This document shows positions 1 to 7,266 of a stretch of DNA of 9,656 bases, one piece after another. The notes beneath the pieces were generated by a model. It did no database searches. It was not told the DNA's origin and saw nothing but the letters and a program-made list of their open reading frames with translations. Where the stretch lies: positions 1 to 9,656 of the forward strand of contig JAHFAK010000094.1 of NCBI GenBank assembly GCA_023250585.1, in the 5' to 3' direction. Source of the stretch: Deltaproteobacteria bacterium (GTDB lineage Bacteria > Bdellovibrionota_F > JAHFAK01). How positions within the stretch are numbered: the first letter of the stretch is position 1; each line of letters begins with the position of its first letter. Position numbers and translations under genes: made by a program.

Positions 1-5
1 ACTCC

Positions 6-59
6 GCAATCTTGAATATTTAAGAAGAGATTGCTTCAAACCCTTCAGGTTTTCGCAAT
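6..59. repeat. REP-like palindromic intergenic element
   Basis: The core is an imperfect hairpin: ATTGC (30-34) pairs with GCAAT (55-59) and AAACC (38-42) with GGTTT (48-52), around a 5-nt loop. A further GCAATCT at 6-12 is complementary to AGATTGC at 28-34, so the strand can fold in two alternative ways. Read on the minus strand it starts TGTCATTGCGA and ends GAAGCAATCTC. From memory this is the outline of a dispersed palindrome common between genes in many bacterial genomes. The window holds one copy and its left border may lie outside, so membership of a repeat family is inference. Confidence 0.5.
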
Positions 60-137
60 GACAGTCGATTTGGACATTTCAGTTTCCTATCGCTCTTTTT
101 CAGAAAATGGAGCCCTCTCTTGATTTTTTCACACCTT

Positions 138-230
138 CTCAGTAAATGGGAAAAATGAAGATGGATCCCGCGGCTTGACCGCGGGATCCATCTTCATAGA
201 GAAATTACTTAATCTCTCCCATTAACTGAG
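138..230. repeat. composite palindrome with nested inverted repeats
   Basis: The inner part is a perfect 19-bp inverted repeat (155-173 against 179-197) with loop CTTGA and a GC-rich core CCCGCGG. Outside it lies a second inverted pair, CTCAGTAAATGGGA (138-151) against TCCCATTAACTGAG (217-230), matching at 13 of 14 positions. The two arms differ by a length asymmetry: about 19 nt (198-216, itself ending in AGAGA and TCTCT) separate the pairs on the right but only 3 nt on the left. It is therefore an inverted duplication centred on the GC palindrome. It resembles dispersed GGATCCCGCGG-type palindromes I have seen in other genomes, but copy number cannot be judged here. Confidence 0.65.
151..197 (-). 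terminator. probable intrinsic terminator downstream of chrA
   Basis: Read on the minus strand, the 19-bp perfect stem with loop TCAAG is followed immediately by a run of T (complement of 151-155) and then CCC. This is the form of a Rho-independent terminator. It lies about 137 nt beyond the chrA stop codon and nothing else on that strand intervenes except a short possible gene remnant. The stem is longer than a typical terminator and belongs to a repeat-like palindrome, so termination may be a secondary use. Confidence 0.5.
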
Positions 231-306
231 CTGGTACTAAAATTAATATTACACTACGCCTATTCTCACCTTTTCTTATTTGCTCATGAATATCTGGATG
301 AAAGTA
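205..306 (-). pseudogene. possible remnant of an OmpA-like C-terminus
   Basis: A 33-codon open stretch directly preceded by an in-frame TAG (307-309) and ended by TAA (205-207). It has no start codon near its beginning. It reads YFHPDIHEQIRKGENRRS followed by VILILVPAQLMGEIK. The charged turn plus NRR followed by a hydrophobic strand recalls the last beta strand of OmpA/MotB peptidoglycan-binding domains, where an NRRVEI-like motif is usual. This is a weak resemblance over a short stretch. Its last codons form the right outer arm of the composite palindrome. It could equally be chance open sequence. Confidence 0.18.
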
Positions 307-333
307 CTATTTGAGTGAAAGTATTCATAGTTT

Positions 334-1482
334 TTAGATATCCCCATACGTTTTTAATATATAGCCAAGCAGTGCACATATTCCTATAAGAATTGGTTCT
401 CTCATTCTTTTGAAATATAATAAAATGAGCGCTGATAATGTTCCAATAGCTATGGTGGGAAGATCGGTCAATTGTCGATAAGCAATAATCATCACTGCCC
501 CGACAAGAGCTCCAATAGCAGCAGCTGTTAATCCCTCAACAAATGCCTTAATAATTTGGTTCTTGGCGTATTTTTTTAAATAGGGCGCAGGAATTATGGT
601 ACATACATAGCAGGGAAGAAAAGTTGCAAAAGCCGCGACACATGCGCCGGGAAATCCAGCAATAAGATAACCCATAAATCCCACGGTAATGAGAATTGGG
701 CCAGGTGTTATCATTGATACTGCAACGGCATCCAAAAACTGTTGTTCAGTAAGCCAATGAAATTCTTTGACAACATCACCATATAAAAAAGGAAGAATAG
801 CAAGCCCCCCTCCAAAGACAAATGCGCCGGCTTTCATAAACACCACAGCGATTTGTTCTAACTGAGTGGACAAAAAAATAGTCGGAGGAATAGAAAAGAA
901 GAAGGGAGTAAAAATTAATGTTTTTGGGCCAATTGAAAATTTTGTTTTGTACAAACAATAGAGTATGCCTGCTGAAAGGAGCAGCACAATATTTTCTTTC
1001 CCAAACCAAAATGTTATACAAACAAAAGTCGCAAAAATAATCCATTGACCCCTATCACCTATCGTTTTCTTTGTAAGTTTATAACTACTTACTGCAATGA
1101 TACCTAATACACCAGCACTCACTCCATAAAAAACAGCGTGTATCCAACGTAATCCACCATATACAACGTAGACCCAACCAAGTATTAAAACTATTAAGAA
1201 AGAAGGTAGGATAAAACAAATTCCTGCAAGCGTAGCACCGATTATACGGTAGTGTACATAACCTATATAAATGGCAAGCTGTGCGGCTAAAGGCCCCGGC
1301 GTCAGCTGAGCAAGAGCCAGCCCTTCTTTATAATCGTCTTCTGAAATCCATTGTCGTTTTTCAACTAAATCGCGATGCATGTAGCTTACAAGAGCTACTG
1401 GGCCACCAAAGCCGGTAGCGCCAAGTTTAAGAAAATACAAGATTAAATCTCGTAAAGAATATTTTGGAGGCGTTATGCGCAT
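334..1482 (-). CDS. chromate transporter family (CHR) membrane protein, two-domain type
   Basis: A 382-residue inner-membrane protein of the CHR superfamily, whose characterised members export chromate, probably in exchange with sulfate. The actual substrate here is inferred from family only. It is the long form with two homologous halves. The N-terminal half has GFGGP (24-28), the tryptophan W45 after a charged loop and QLTPGP (59-64). The C-terminal half repeats these as FGGG (223-226), W243 and ITPGP (258-262). The rest is mostly hydrophobic, with roughly ten membrane segments. Length is close to the usual 380-450. The start is forced: an in-frame TAG lies 9 bases upstream of the ATG and the next methionine (M35) is inside the conserved GFGGP region. 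The ribosome binding site is weak (AGAG). A 76-bp gap separates it from the lipoprotein gene upstream on the same strand, so co-transcription is possible. No chrB-like regulator is visible. Confidence 0.9.
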   Translation of the reverse strand: MRITPPKYSLRDLILYFLKLGATGFGGPVALVSYMHRDLVEKRQWISEDDYKEGLALAQLTPGPLAAQLAIYIGYVHYRIIGATLAGICFILPSFLIVLILGWVYVVYGGLRWIHAVFYGVSAGVLGIIAVSSYKLTKKTIGDRGQWIIFATFVCITFWFGKENIVLLLSAGILYCLYKTKFSIGPKTLIFTPFFFSIPPTIFLSTQLEQIAVVFMKAGAFVFGGGLAILPFLYGDVVKEFHWLTEQQFLDAVAVSMITPGPILITVGFMGYLIAGFPGACVAAFATFLPCYVCTIIPAPYLKKYAKNQIIKAFVEGLTAAAIGALVGAVMIIAYRQLTDLPTIAIGTLSALILLYFKRMREPILIGICALLGYILKTYGDI

Positions 1483-1524
1483 TCGGCTCTACACACTACA
1501 TACATTGAATTCGAAACTCAAGGA

Positions 1525-1550
1525 CCCTCTGAAAAACTTATATTTCAGGG
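1525..1550 (-). other. imperfect hairpin between the lipoprotein gene and chrA
   Basis: CTGAAA (1529-1534) pairs with TTTCAG (1543-1548), and CC/GG extends the stem past a bulged base. It sits 11 nt after the stop codon of the minus-strand lipoprotein gene. No clear T-tract follows on the minus strand, so this could be a weak attenuator, a processing site or chance pairing. Confidence 0.25.
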
Positions 1551-1558
1551 AACCTCTA

Positions 1559-4432
1559 CTATAGACCTAATTGAAATGGCGTTTGAGTTCCCGTTGCTCC
1601 GCTACTACCTAATTTTCCGTAAAAATTATCTCCCCAAACCCATAAGGTACCATTACTCTGCAATCCAAGTGAATGTGATGAACCAGTAGAAACAGCACTC
1701 CATGTTGTCCCACTTCCAATCTGAACGGGGCTACTTCTATTTGTCACTGTACCATCACCTAACCGATAGCTAATGCCATTTTGTCCCCATGCCCATAGTG
1801 TACCGTCATTCTTTATCGCGAGGGTATGATTCGCTAGAGGACCAATAACTCCAATAATACTCCACGTTGAGCTTCCGATCTGAACTGGACTCGTCCTTTG
1901 TGTCGTTGTACCATCGCCTAACTGTCCATAAGTATTATCGCCCCAAGCCCATAGTGTACCGTCACTCTTTATCGCTAATGTATGACTTGTTCCAGCCACA
2001 GCAAGACTCCATGTTGCAGATCCAATCTGTACTGGACTTGTCCTATCAGTACCCGTTGTTCCATCACCTATTTGACCATAGCCATTATATCCCCATGCCC
2101 ATAACGTACCATCACTCTTTATTGCCATGCTATGTGCATACCCTCCAGAAATCTTACTCCAATTCGTTCCACTTCCAATTTGGACTGGACTCAATCTCGA
2201 AGATGTTGTTCCGTCACCTAATCGTCCATTACCATTATTACCCCATGCCCACAATGTACCATCGCTCTTTAACGCAAGGGAATGTTGACGACCTGCAGAA
2301 ATAGCACTCCATGTTGTCCCACTTCCAATCTGTATTGGACTACTACTATCGTTAGTTGAACCATCGCCTAATTGACCATAGTTGTTTCTTCCCCATGCCC
2401 ATAACGTACCGTCGCTCTTTAACGCAAGCGTGCTTTCATCACCAGCAGAAATAGCAATCCACGTTGTTCCACTTCCAATCTTTTTTGGAGTACTTCTAGT
2501 TGTCGTTGAACCATCACCTAATTGACCATAGTTGTTTCTTCCCCATGCCCATAACGTACCGTCATCTTTAAGCGCCACTGTATAATCACCACCTCCATCA
2601 ATTTTACTCCATTTTTCTGTGTCACATATATCGCCAACTCCATCAGCATCGGTATCGGTCTGCGTTGCATTCACAACGAGCGAACAGTTATCGCTCGTAT
2701 CTAGAATTCCATCTCCATCATCATCCGTATCGCAGCTATTTCCCGTTCCATCACTATCGGTATCTGTTTGTGATGCATTCGAAACTAATGGACAATTATC
2801 AGTGACGTCAAGAACTCCATCAGCATCGTCATCAAGATCACATACGTTACCAGATCCATCGCTATCTGTATCAAGCTGATCAGCATTGGCTATTAATTGG
2901 CAGTTATCGCTCGTATCTAGAATTCCGTCTCCATCATCATCCGTATCACAGAGATTACCTATTCCATCATTATCTGTGTCTAAAAGAATAAGATCAAAAA
3001 TTTTCGGACAATTATCTGATGCATCCGAAATTCCATCGCCATCGTCATCGCTATCACACTCATCTCCTAATCCATCACTATCAGTATCTAACTGATTTGC
3101 ATTTATCGTTAATAAACAGTTATCTCCTGAATCACTTATTCCATCACCATCGTCATCGCTATCGCAAACATCTCCTGACTTATCACCATCTGTATCAGTT
3201 TGATTTGCATTCGCCGCTAATGGACAATTATCTGATCCATCAGCTATTCCATCACCATCGTCATCTGTATCGCAAGCATCTCCAGATTTATCAGCATCTG
3301 TATCGACCTGGTCTGCATTCGCTACTAATGGACAATTATCCAATGTATCTGCTTTCCCGTCGCCATCATCGTCAGTATCGCAGGCATCTCCTGACTTATC
3401 ACCATCCGTGTCAGTCTGATTTGCATTCGCTACCAATGAACAATTATCTGATCCATCGGCTATTCCATCACCATCGTCATCGGTATCACAGGCATCTCCT
3501 GACTTATCACCATCTGTATCGACCTGGTCTGTGTTTGCGACATTTAAACAATTATCTATATCATCAGCTACTCCATCACTATCCTCATCATTTGTTCCAT
3601 CTCCTTCATCCACATCGCACGCGTCACCGATTCCATCTTCATCATTATCAGCTTTTGTTATATTGATTACCGTGGGACATTTATCATCTTCAAGCTCATC
3701 ACAAATATTATTGTTATTTGTATCACTACAACTCAATACTGTATCAATTGCATCGCCTAAGTTTGCTTCTACTTCATTGACATTGATTATCCTATAAGGG
3801 TTATTTTCTGTTGTAATTAAATAAACATACCCATCTCGATTCATGAGGACTTTTCCCAGATCAAGAGTATTTCCACTTTTCTGCCATAGATATTGTTTAT
3901 TATCCCATTCAAATGTTGCAAGGATATCACTTACTACTCCTTCATCAGTAGTGACTTCTACGACAAATTGTAAACTCGCTAAATACTTTAATGCTACGGT
4001 AATATTTATTTTTCCTTCGCCGAGTGACACTGTTCCTAAATCAACTACTGTATCTTTTTTTTCTATTTGATTCTTAAAGAGTAAAGATCCTTCTAGAGCG
4101 AATTCCGTACCGGCAGCATGCACTCCCAATACAACATCGCTTCGAGAAATGATTCCTGCTTTACTTGTATCATCGCCAATTTCATACTGAGTCTTTGTTA
4201 CCCCTTCTTTGTAGAGCCTTTCGAAAAGTACATTGTATTCATAATCTGAAAACTCTGCTGCTACTTTTGATCCGTCAAATGTAATTGAATAGGATATTTC
4301 ATCATCGGCTTTAAAATTTGAATCAGAAGACGAAGTTGGAGGGGCTTCATTATTACCTACATTATCTTCCAAATTACACGCTGCCAAGGTAATAAAGCAT
4401 AATAATATTAATATGTTAAGTAACCTTTTCAT
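1559..4432 (-). CDS. lipoprotein with thrombospondin type 3 repeats fused to a seven-bladed RCC1 propeller
   Basis: A 957-residue exported lipoprotein. Residues 1-19 are a signal peptide with a canonical lipobox LAAC, the lipidated cysteine being C19. A Ser/Pro/Asp-rich tether (20-45) leads to an unrecognised, probably beta-rich domain (about 46-230). Residues about 235-604 are TSP3-type repeats: the cysteine of each DNC motif falls at 294, 331, 367, 403, 439, 475, 511, 547 and 583, a 36-residue period, with DTDxDxxGDxCD and DDDGDG acidic loops that bind calcium in known family members. Residues 605-957 carry seven DGTLWAWG-type RCC1 motifs at about 50-residue spacing (tryptophans 628, 678, 728, 778, 828, 880, 931), enough for a complete seven-bladed beta-propeller. 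The start is backed by a purine-rich ribosome site (GAGGGGG, complement of 4435-4441) five or fewer bases from the ATG. The likely role is calcium-stiffened presentation of a binding propeller on the cell surface; the ligand is unknown. The gene stands 76 bp upstream of chrA with no obvious functional link. Confidence 0.88.
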   Translation of the reverse strand: MKRLLNILILLCFITLAACNLEDNVGNNEAPPTSSSDSNFKADDEISYSITFDGSKVAAEFSDYEYNVLFERLYKEGVTKTQYEIGDDTSKAGIISRSDVVLGVHAAGTEFALEGSLLFKNQIEKKDTVVDLGTVSLGEGKINITVALKYLASLQFVVEVTTDEGVVSDILATFEWDNKQYLWQKSGNTLDLGKVLMNRDGYVYLITTENNPYRIINVNEVEANLGDAIDTVLSCSDTNNNNICDELEDDKCPTVINITKADNDEDGIGDACDVDEGDGTNDEDSDGVADDIDNCLNVANTDQVDTDGDKSGDACDTDDDGDGIADGSDNCSLVANANQTDTDGDKSGDACDTDDDGDGKADTLDNCPLVANADQVDTDADKSGDACDTDDDGDGIADGSDNCPLAANANQTDTDGDKSGDVCDSDDDGDGISDSGDNCLLTINANQLDTDSDGLGDECDSDDDGDGISDASDNCPKIFDLILLDTDNDGIGNLCDTDDDGDGILDTSDNCQLIANADQLDTDSDGSGNVCDLDDDADGVLDVTDNCPLVSNASQTDTDSDGTGNSCDTDDDGDGILDTSDNCSLVVNATQTDTDADGVGDICDTEKWSKIDGGGDYTVALKDDGTLWAWGRNNYGQLGDGSTTTRSTPKKIGSGTTWIAISAGDESTLALKSDGTLWAWGRNNYGQLGDGSTNDSSSPIQIGSGTTWSAISAGRQHSLALKSDGTLWAWGNNGNGRLGDGTTSSRLSPVQIGSGTNWSKISGGYAHSMAIKSDGTLWAWGYNGYGQIGDGTTGTDRTSPVQIGSATWSLAVAGTSHTLAIKSDGTLWAWGDNTYGQLGDGTTTQRTSPVQIGSSTWSIIGVIGPLANHTLAIKNDGTLWAWGQNGISYRLGDGTVTNRSSPVQIGSGTTWSAVSTGSSHSLGLQSNGTLWVWGDNFYGKLGSSGATGTQTPFQLGL
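1562..2620 (-). repeat. seven tandem RCC1 blade repeats (about 150 bp each)
   Basis: Each unit encodes about 50 residues with the pattern H/TLALKSDGTLWAWG, then YGQLGDG, then SPVQIGSG. At DNA level two neighbouring units are identical for about 47 bases (2367-2413 and 2517-2563, exactly 150 bp apart), pointing to recent duplication or gene conversion. The last unit is the most divergent (NGTLWVWG, no GDG), as often seen at the closing blade of a propeller. Confidence 0.85.
2621..3700 (-). repeat. tandem 108-bp thrombospondin type 3 repeats
   Basis: Nine full units of 36 codons (one of 37), preceded by a degenerate unit beginning KCP. Each encodes DNCxLxANANQxDTDxDxxGDxCDxDDDGDGI or close to it. 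Several units share long identical stretches at DNA level, for example around the GGCATCTCCTGACTTATCAC segments near 3382 and 3492. Unit 6 (cysteine 475) has lost the NANQ segment in favour of KIFDLILL. Because the unit is a whole number of codons, gain or loss by recombination keeps the frame and the downstream propeller. Confidence 0.85.
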
Positions 4433-4434
4433 AT

Positions 4435-4475
4435 CCCCCTCATGCTTAATAAGTCTCTACACTGTTATTCTAGCA
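4435..4475 (-). promoter_or_regulatory. candidate promoter and ribosome site of the TSP3-RCC1 lipoprotein gene
   Basis: On the minus strand TGCTAGAAT (complement of 4467-4475) is a good extended -10 element; no convincing -35 is seen 17 bp further up, which extended -10 promoters tolerate. Transcription would start near 4460, giving a leader of about 27 nt. The ribosome site GAGGGGG (complement of 4435-4441) follows just before the ATG. Confidence 0.4.
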
Positions 4476-4589
4476 TATTATTTAAACAATTACTAGTGCC
4501 CTATGTCACATAACAACCTAACATCATGATTTAATTCAATATTATACCCAATTAAACTGTTTGTAACAGCTCAATAAATGGGGGGAGTA

Positions 4590-4702
4590 AGGGTGAAGGT
4601 ATGTTCTAAAAAAGAATTTCTATCGACGTCGCTTCCATAATACTATTAAGAACAGGAAAGCGCGTTCGATATAAATACTTTTTTAGAACATACCTTCACC
4701 CT
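4590..4702. mobile_element. MITE-like element with perfect 25-bp terminal inverted repeats
   Basis: The arms at 4590-4614 (starting AGGGTGAAGGTATGTTCT) and 4678-4702 are exact reverse complements over 25 bases. Inside them, 4616-4636 continues to pair with 4655-4676 with one mismatch and a few bulges, leaving a loop of about 18 nt (4637-4654). Nearly the whole 113 bp can therefore form one long hairpin. Size, terminal repeats, intergenic position and lack of coding capacity fit a miniature inverted-repeat transposable element. I find no clear target-site duplication: flanks GGGGGAGTA and CATAACTTG do not match. A bidirectional terminator is less likely because the stem is AT-rich and the flanking genes point away from it. 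Confidence 0.6.
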
Positions 4703-4753
4703 CATAACTTGAGGGATTACAACAGTTTTTTATTGATATAAAGGTTATTGCTC

Positions 4754-4777
4754 AAGGAGGTATATTTTTGGTATAAT
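4754..4777 (+). promoter_or_regulatory. strong Shine-Dalgarno, two-codon mini-ORF and TATAAT ahead of the 827-residue protein
   Basis: AAGGAGG (4754-4760) is a near-perfect ribosome site but ends 21 bases before the first in-frame ATG (4782). At an ideal 7-nt spacing sits TTG GTA TAA (4768-4776), a two-codon frame followed by another TAA in a row. TATAAT at 4772-4777 is also a perfect -10 box, with a poor -35 (TTGCTC, 4748-4753, 18 bp spacing). A second -10 candidate, TATAAA, lies at 4737-4742. Whether this stretch is promoter, leader or both cannot be settled from sequence. Confidence 0.35.
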
Positions 4778-4781
4778 AACT

Positions 4782-7265
4782 ATGGAATTGTATATGTACA
4801 TGAAGTATCCTCTACGACATCTCTCTATAATTTTTATTTTTTCAGTAGTATCCATTCACTGTAGTATATTTGATCCTATAACAAGAATTGGAAATACAAA
4901 AAATACCATCCAAGAAGTACCTGGAACAAACCCAGACGATGAAATACCTGTGCAGTTGAGCGTACGTTCAACTTCCGAGGAAGTAATCCCCGGATTATTA
5001 GGGAAACGTCCACTATGGAATTCAAGTGGCACCGATGATCTTTATATTGGTTTAATCCAAGAAAAATATTTAATCGAATCATCCTTTGGATCAAGTATTC
5101 CATTCGATCCAAGCACCTGCGATCCATTTATCTTTTCAAAACTAGTGTATGATGAAACAATTCCTGTCTCAGTTTGTCCGGGAAGTTATTTTTTCGCTTT
5201 AGTTCAGAGAGGAGAAGCACAAGACTTTTCCAATTATACTATTATATCTTTGAGCGCAACACCCATTGAAATAGTCACGCCATTAAGCGACAGCATATTT
5301 CAATTAGATATAAGTAAAAATGGCATTATGTATATTTTAAATTATACCGATCTTGTAAATGCTCATGTAATTACTGCTGTTGGAGAAGGTAAAAACTTAG
5401 AACGTACTTTAGATGGGGAATATGATGCAACGATAGATTTTGAAGAATATGCAGGAAATAAATCCGACTATAGTTCATTTGTGATGGACATCATTCAAGA
5501 GACAAATATCTATGGTGAACTTGATCATGGATTACGGGCAGAATCTTCTTTTACGAGTTCGATAATGCGAGGGACTATTGATCCTTTAAGTGAGGATAAT
5601 TGTTTCAGATTCAATCTTGAATACCGCACTCCTTGGGGAGGAAATTATTCCTGCGAAAAAATGATAATGCTCAATGCTCCCTTTGCCTGTTTTGCTGACA
5701 CATTAGATTATGATGCACAAGGAGCCGATATTATCGGATATGTACATGTTATAGAAACAATTTCCGGAAAGAACTGTCCCTTGATGTTAGAAAATCAATT
5801 TCTTAACACAACAGGAATTTTAAAATTAACTCAAAAAGGATCTATCGATAAAAATTATACCGAGGCAGAATCTCTTATAAGTAAAGTAAGCACCCCTATA
5901 CAAGTAGCAATGGATACAAAAACATTTACGGTACCATACGACAACCTTAAACTTTCAAGCTGGTGCTATGATTCACACAATCACTTCAAAAATATGTCGA
6001 CAAAAAAACTTCAAGACCTGCTTTACAATGCAGGCTTATCAGAAAGCCCTGCCGCCTTTGAATTAAAAGGCGAAGTAGGTGTCATGGATGGAGTTGTCTC
6101 TCTACATTTTGGATCCCATACCCAAACGCTTACGTTAAAAGGCAACTTAGGATACGCTTCTGCGTGGAAAGAAGTACCAGGGGATAGATATAAAATCGCA
6201 TTTGGAGCTTATACTTCAGAGAGCGTTAATGATCTACCTCTTATCAATATATATATGGATGTTTCTGATACTGCAGAAGATACTCTCCCTTATTGTGTAT
6301 CATATATAGCCATTACGAATGATCCGCTCGTACAAAAAGATATTTCAACCGAGCATCCTCCAACCGGCGAACTCTTAAAAGATAAACTTATTGATGTAAC
6401 AAAATGGAAAGAAAGCGCTGCTTTCACTATAAGTGGAGATTGTAGCGCTTATTCCGATCTTCTCAATCTTTACAATAGCTCGACTGTGTATGTTAATGCT
6501 CAGAAAGATACCAAAGGATATATACAACTTTCATTTAAAGACACAAATGGAAATACGCTATTTCAAGATAGTCGCTTTATTGGAGATACCTATCAATACA
6601 ATGCACGAGAGGGAAATAATTTATATACGATCGCATATACGAAGGATTATTTTTCGTATAGTCTTCGCATTCATGATTATTATACCCAAACGAATGGATG
6701 TAATCTTTCGCTCACGATAGCATCTCCTTATCAATTTGACTACACTCCTCTATCCCTTTCTGACTTACATTACACAGCGGCAGTTGTACCAAGCACCGAA
6801 AGTGATTATCCAGACTATTGGATTGATTCGCATTGTACTAAAGAAGACTTTCAGGCTTTAATCGGCACCGATACATTCTCAGAAGATATCATCTTAGATA
6901 TTTATATGTATGCAGAAACTAAAACTGCGTCTGTTGTTATTGCCATAAATACAAGCGATGATGACGTTACCAATGACAAAATTATTGGAGACAGCGCAGC
7001 GATTACTTTAAATAGTCATGATATACTTGAAGGCAAAACGACATACAGCTTTGAAAATTTTGATTCCCCTTTGACTTTGTCTTTAACATTATCGGATGGA
7101 ACTGAAAGCACAGGAGATGTGAGTATATTTGGATTAGCCACAATTGACAGTCAATCTTCTACAGAAAATAAACAATCATTTTTTATTGCCTATAATCGCT
7201 ACGATACGATCTATAACAATTACTGTTCTTTGTATGTATATCCTTCTCTCATTACAAAAGAATAA
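4782..7265 (+). CDS. large putative lipoprotein of unknown function with cysteine-bracketed modules
   Basis: I do not recognise a family. The protein has up to 827 residues. The hydrophobic stretch LSIIFIFSVVSIHC (ending at C27) looks like a lipoprotein signal peptide with a loose lipobox. Starting at the third methionine (4800) gives the more typical MKYPLRH N-terminus and a 20-residue signal; the first ATG is used here as the outer limit. The mature protein is secreted in character, rich in Ser, Thr, Asp and Tyr, and probably mostly beta. From about residue 380 it shows three similar modules, each with one cysteine near its start and one near its end: C395-C505, C554-C640 and C685-C815. Each pair brackets a hydrophobic-strand pattern with YxIAY/F shortly before the second cysteine. 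Earlier cysteine pairs (113/132, 274/291, 303/332) suggest further disulfides. It faces fusA tail to tail with one base between the stop codons. Function unknown; surface or periplasmic location is inferred. Confidence 0.75.
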   Translation: MELYMYMKYPLRHLSIIFIFSVVSIHCSIFDPITRIGNTKNTIQEVPGTNPDDEIPVQLSVRSTSEEVIPGLLGKRPLWNSSGTDDLYIGLIQEKYLIESSFGSSIPFDPSTCDPFIFSKLVYDETIPVSVCPGSYFFALVQRGEAQDFSNYTIISLSATPIEIVTPLSDSIFQLDISKNGIMYILNYTDLVNAHVITAVGEGKNLERTLDGEYDATIDFEEYAGNKSDYSSFVMDIIQETNIYGELDHGLRAESSFTSSIMRGTIDPLSEDNCFRFNLEYRTPWGGNYSCEKMIMLNAPFACFADTLDYDAQGADIIGYVHVIETISGKNCPLMLENQFLNTTGILKLTQKGSIDKNYTEAESLISKVSTPIQVAMDTKTFTVPYDNLKLSSWCYDSHNHFKNMSTKKLQDLLYNAGLSESPAAFELKGEVGVMDGVVSLHFGSHTQTLTLKGNLGYASAWKEVPGDRYKIAFGAYTSESVNDLPLINIYMDVSDTAEDTLPYCVSYIAITNDPLVQKDISTEHPPTGELLKDKLIDVTKWKESAAFTISGDCSAYSDLLNLYNSSTVYVNAQKDTKGYIQLSFKDTNGNTLFQDSRFIGDTYQYNAREGNNLYTIAYTKDYFSYSLRIHDYYTQTNGCNLSLTIASPYQFDYTPLSLSDLHYTAAVVPSTESDYPDYWIDSHCTKEDFQALIGTDTFSEDIILDIYMYAETKTASVVIAINTSDDDVTNDKIIGDSAAITLNSHDILEGKTTYSFENFDSPLTLSLTLSDGTESTGDVSIFGLATIDSQSSTENKQSFFIAYNRYDTIYNNYCSLYVYPSLITKE

Positions 7266-7266
7266 A

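Noticed and set aside
2621-3700. CRISPR-like array suggested by regular repeats
   Set aside because: The 108-bp units are translated tandem protein repeats in one open frame, without unique spacers.
1867-3797. Several plus-strand open frames rich in Ser, Pro, His and Tyr opposite the repeat region
   Set aside because: They are the complement of the Asp/Gly/Thr-rich tandem repeats of the minus-strand lipoprotein gene. Their repetitive, low-complexity products follow from that, and none has a ribosome site or a recognisable domain.
4699-4731. Small hairpin CCCTCA-TAACT-TGAGGG followed by a T-run as a terminator
   Set aside because: The stem is only 6 bp, the T-run starts 10 nt after it, it overlaps the arm of the MITE-like element, and no plus-strand gene ends upstream.
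4433-4781. A small RNA gene or tRNA in the largest intergenic gap
   Set aside because: No cloverleaf or conserved RNA motif is visible. The only strong structure is the long inverted-repeat element, which is better explained as MITE-like.
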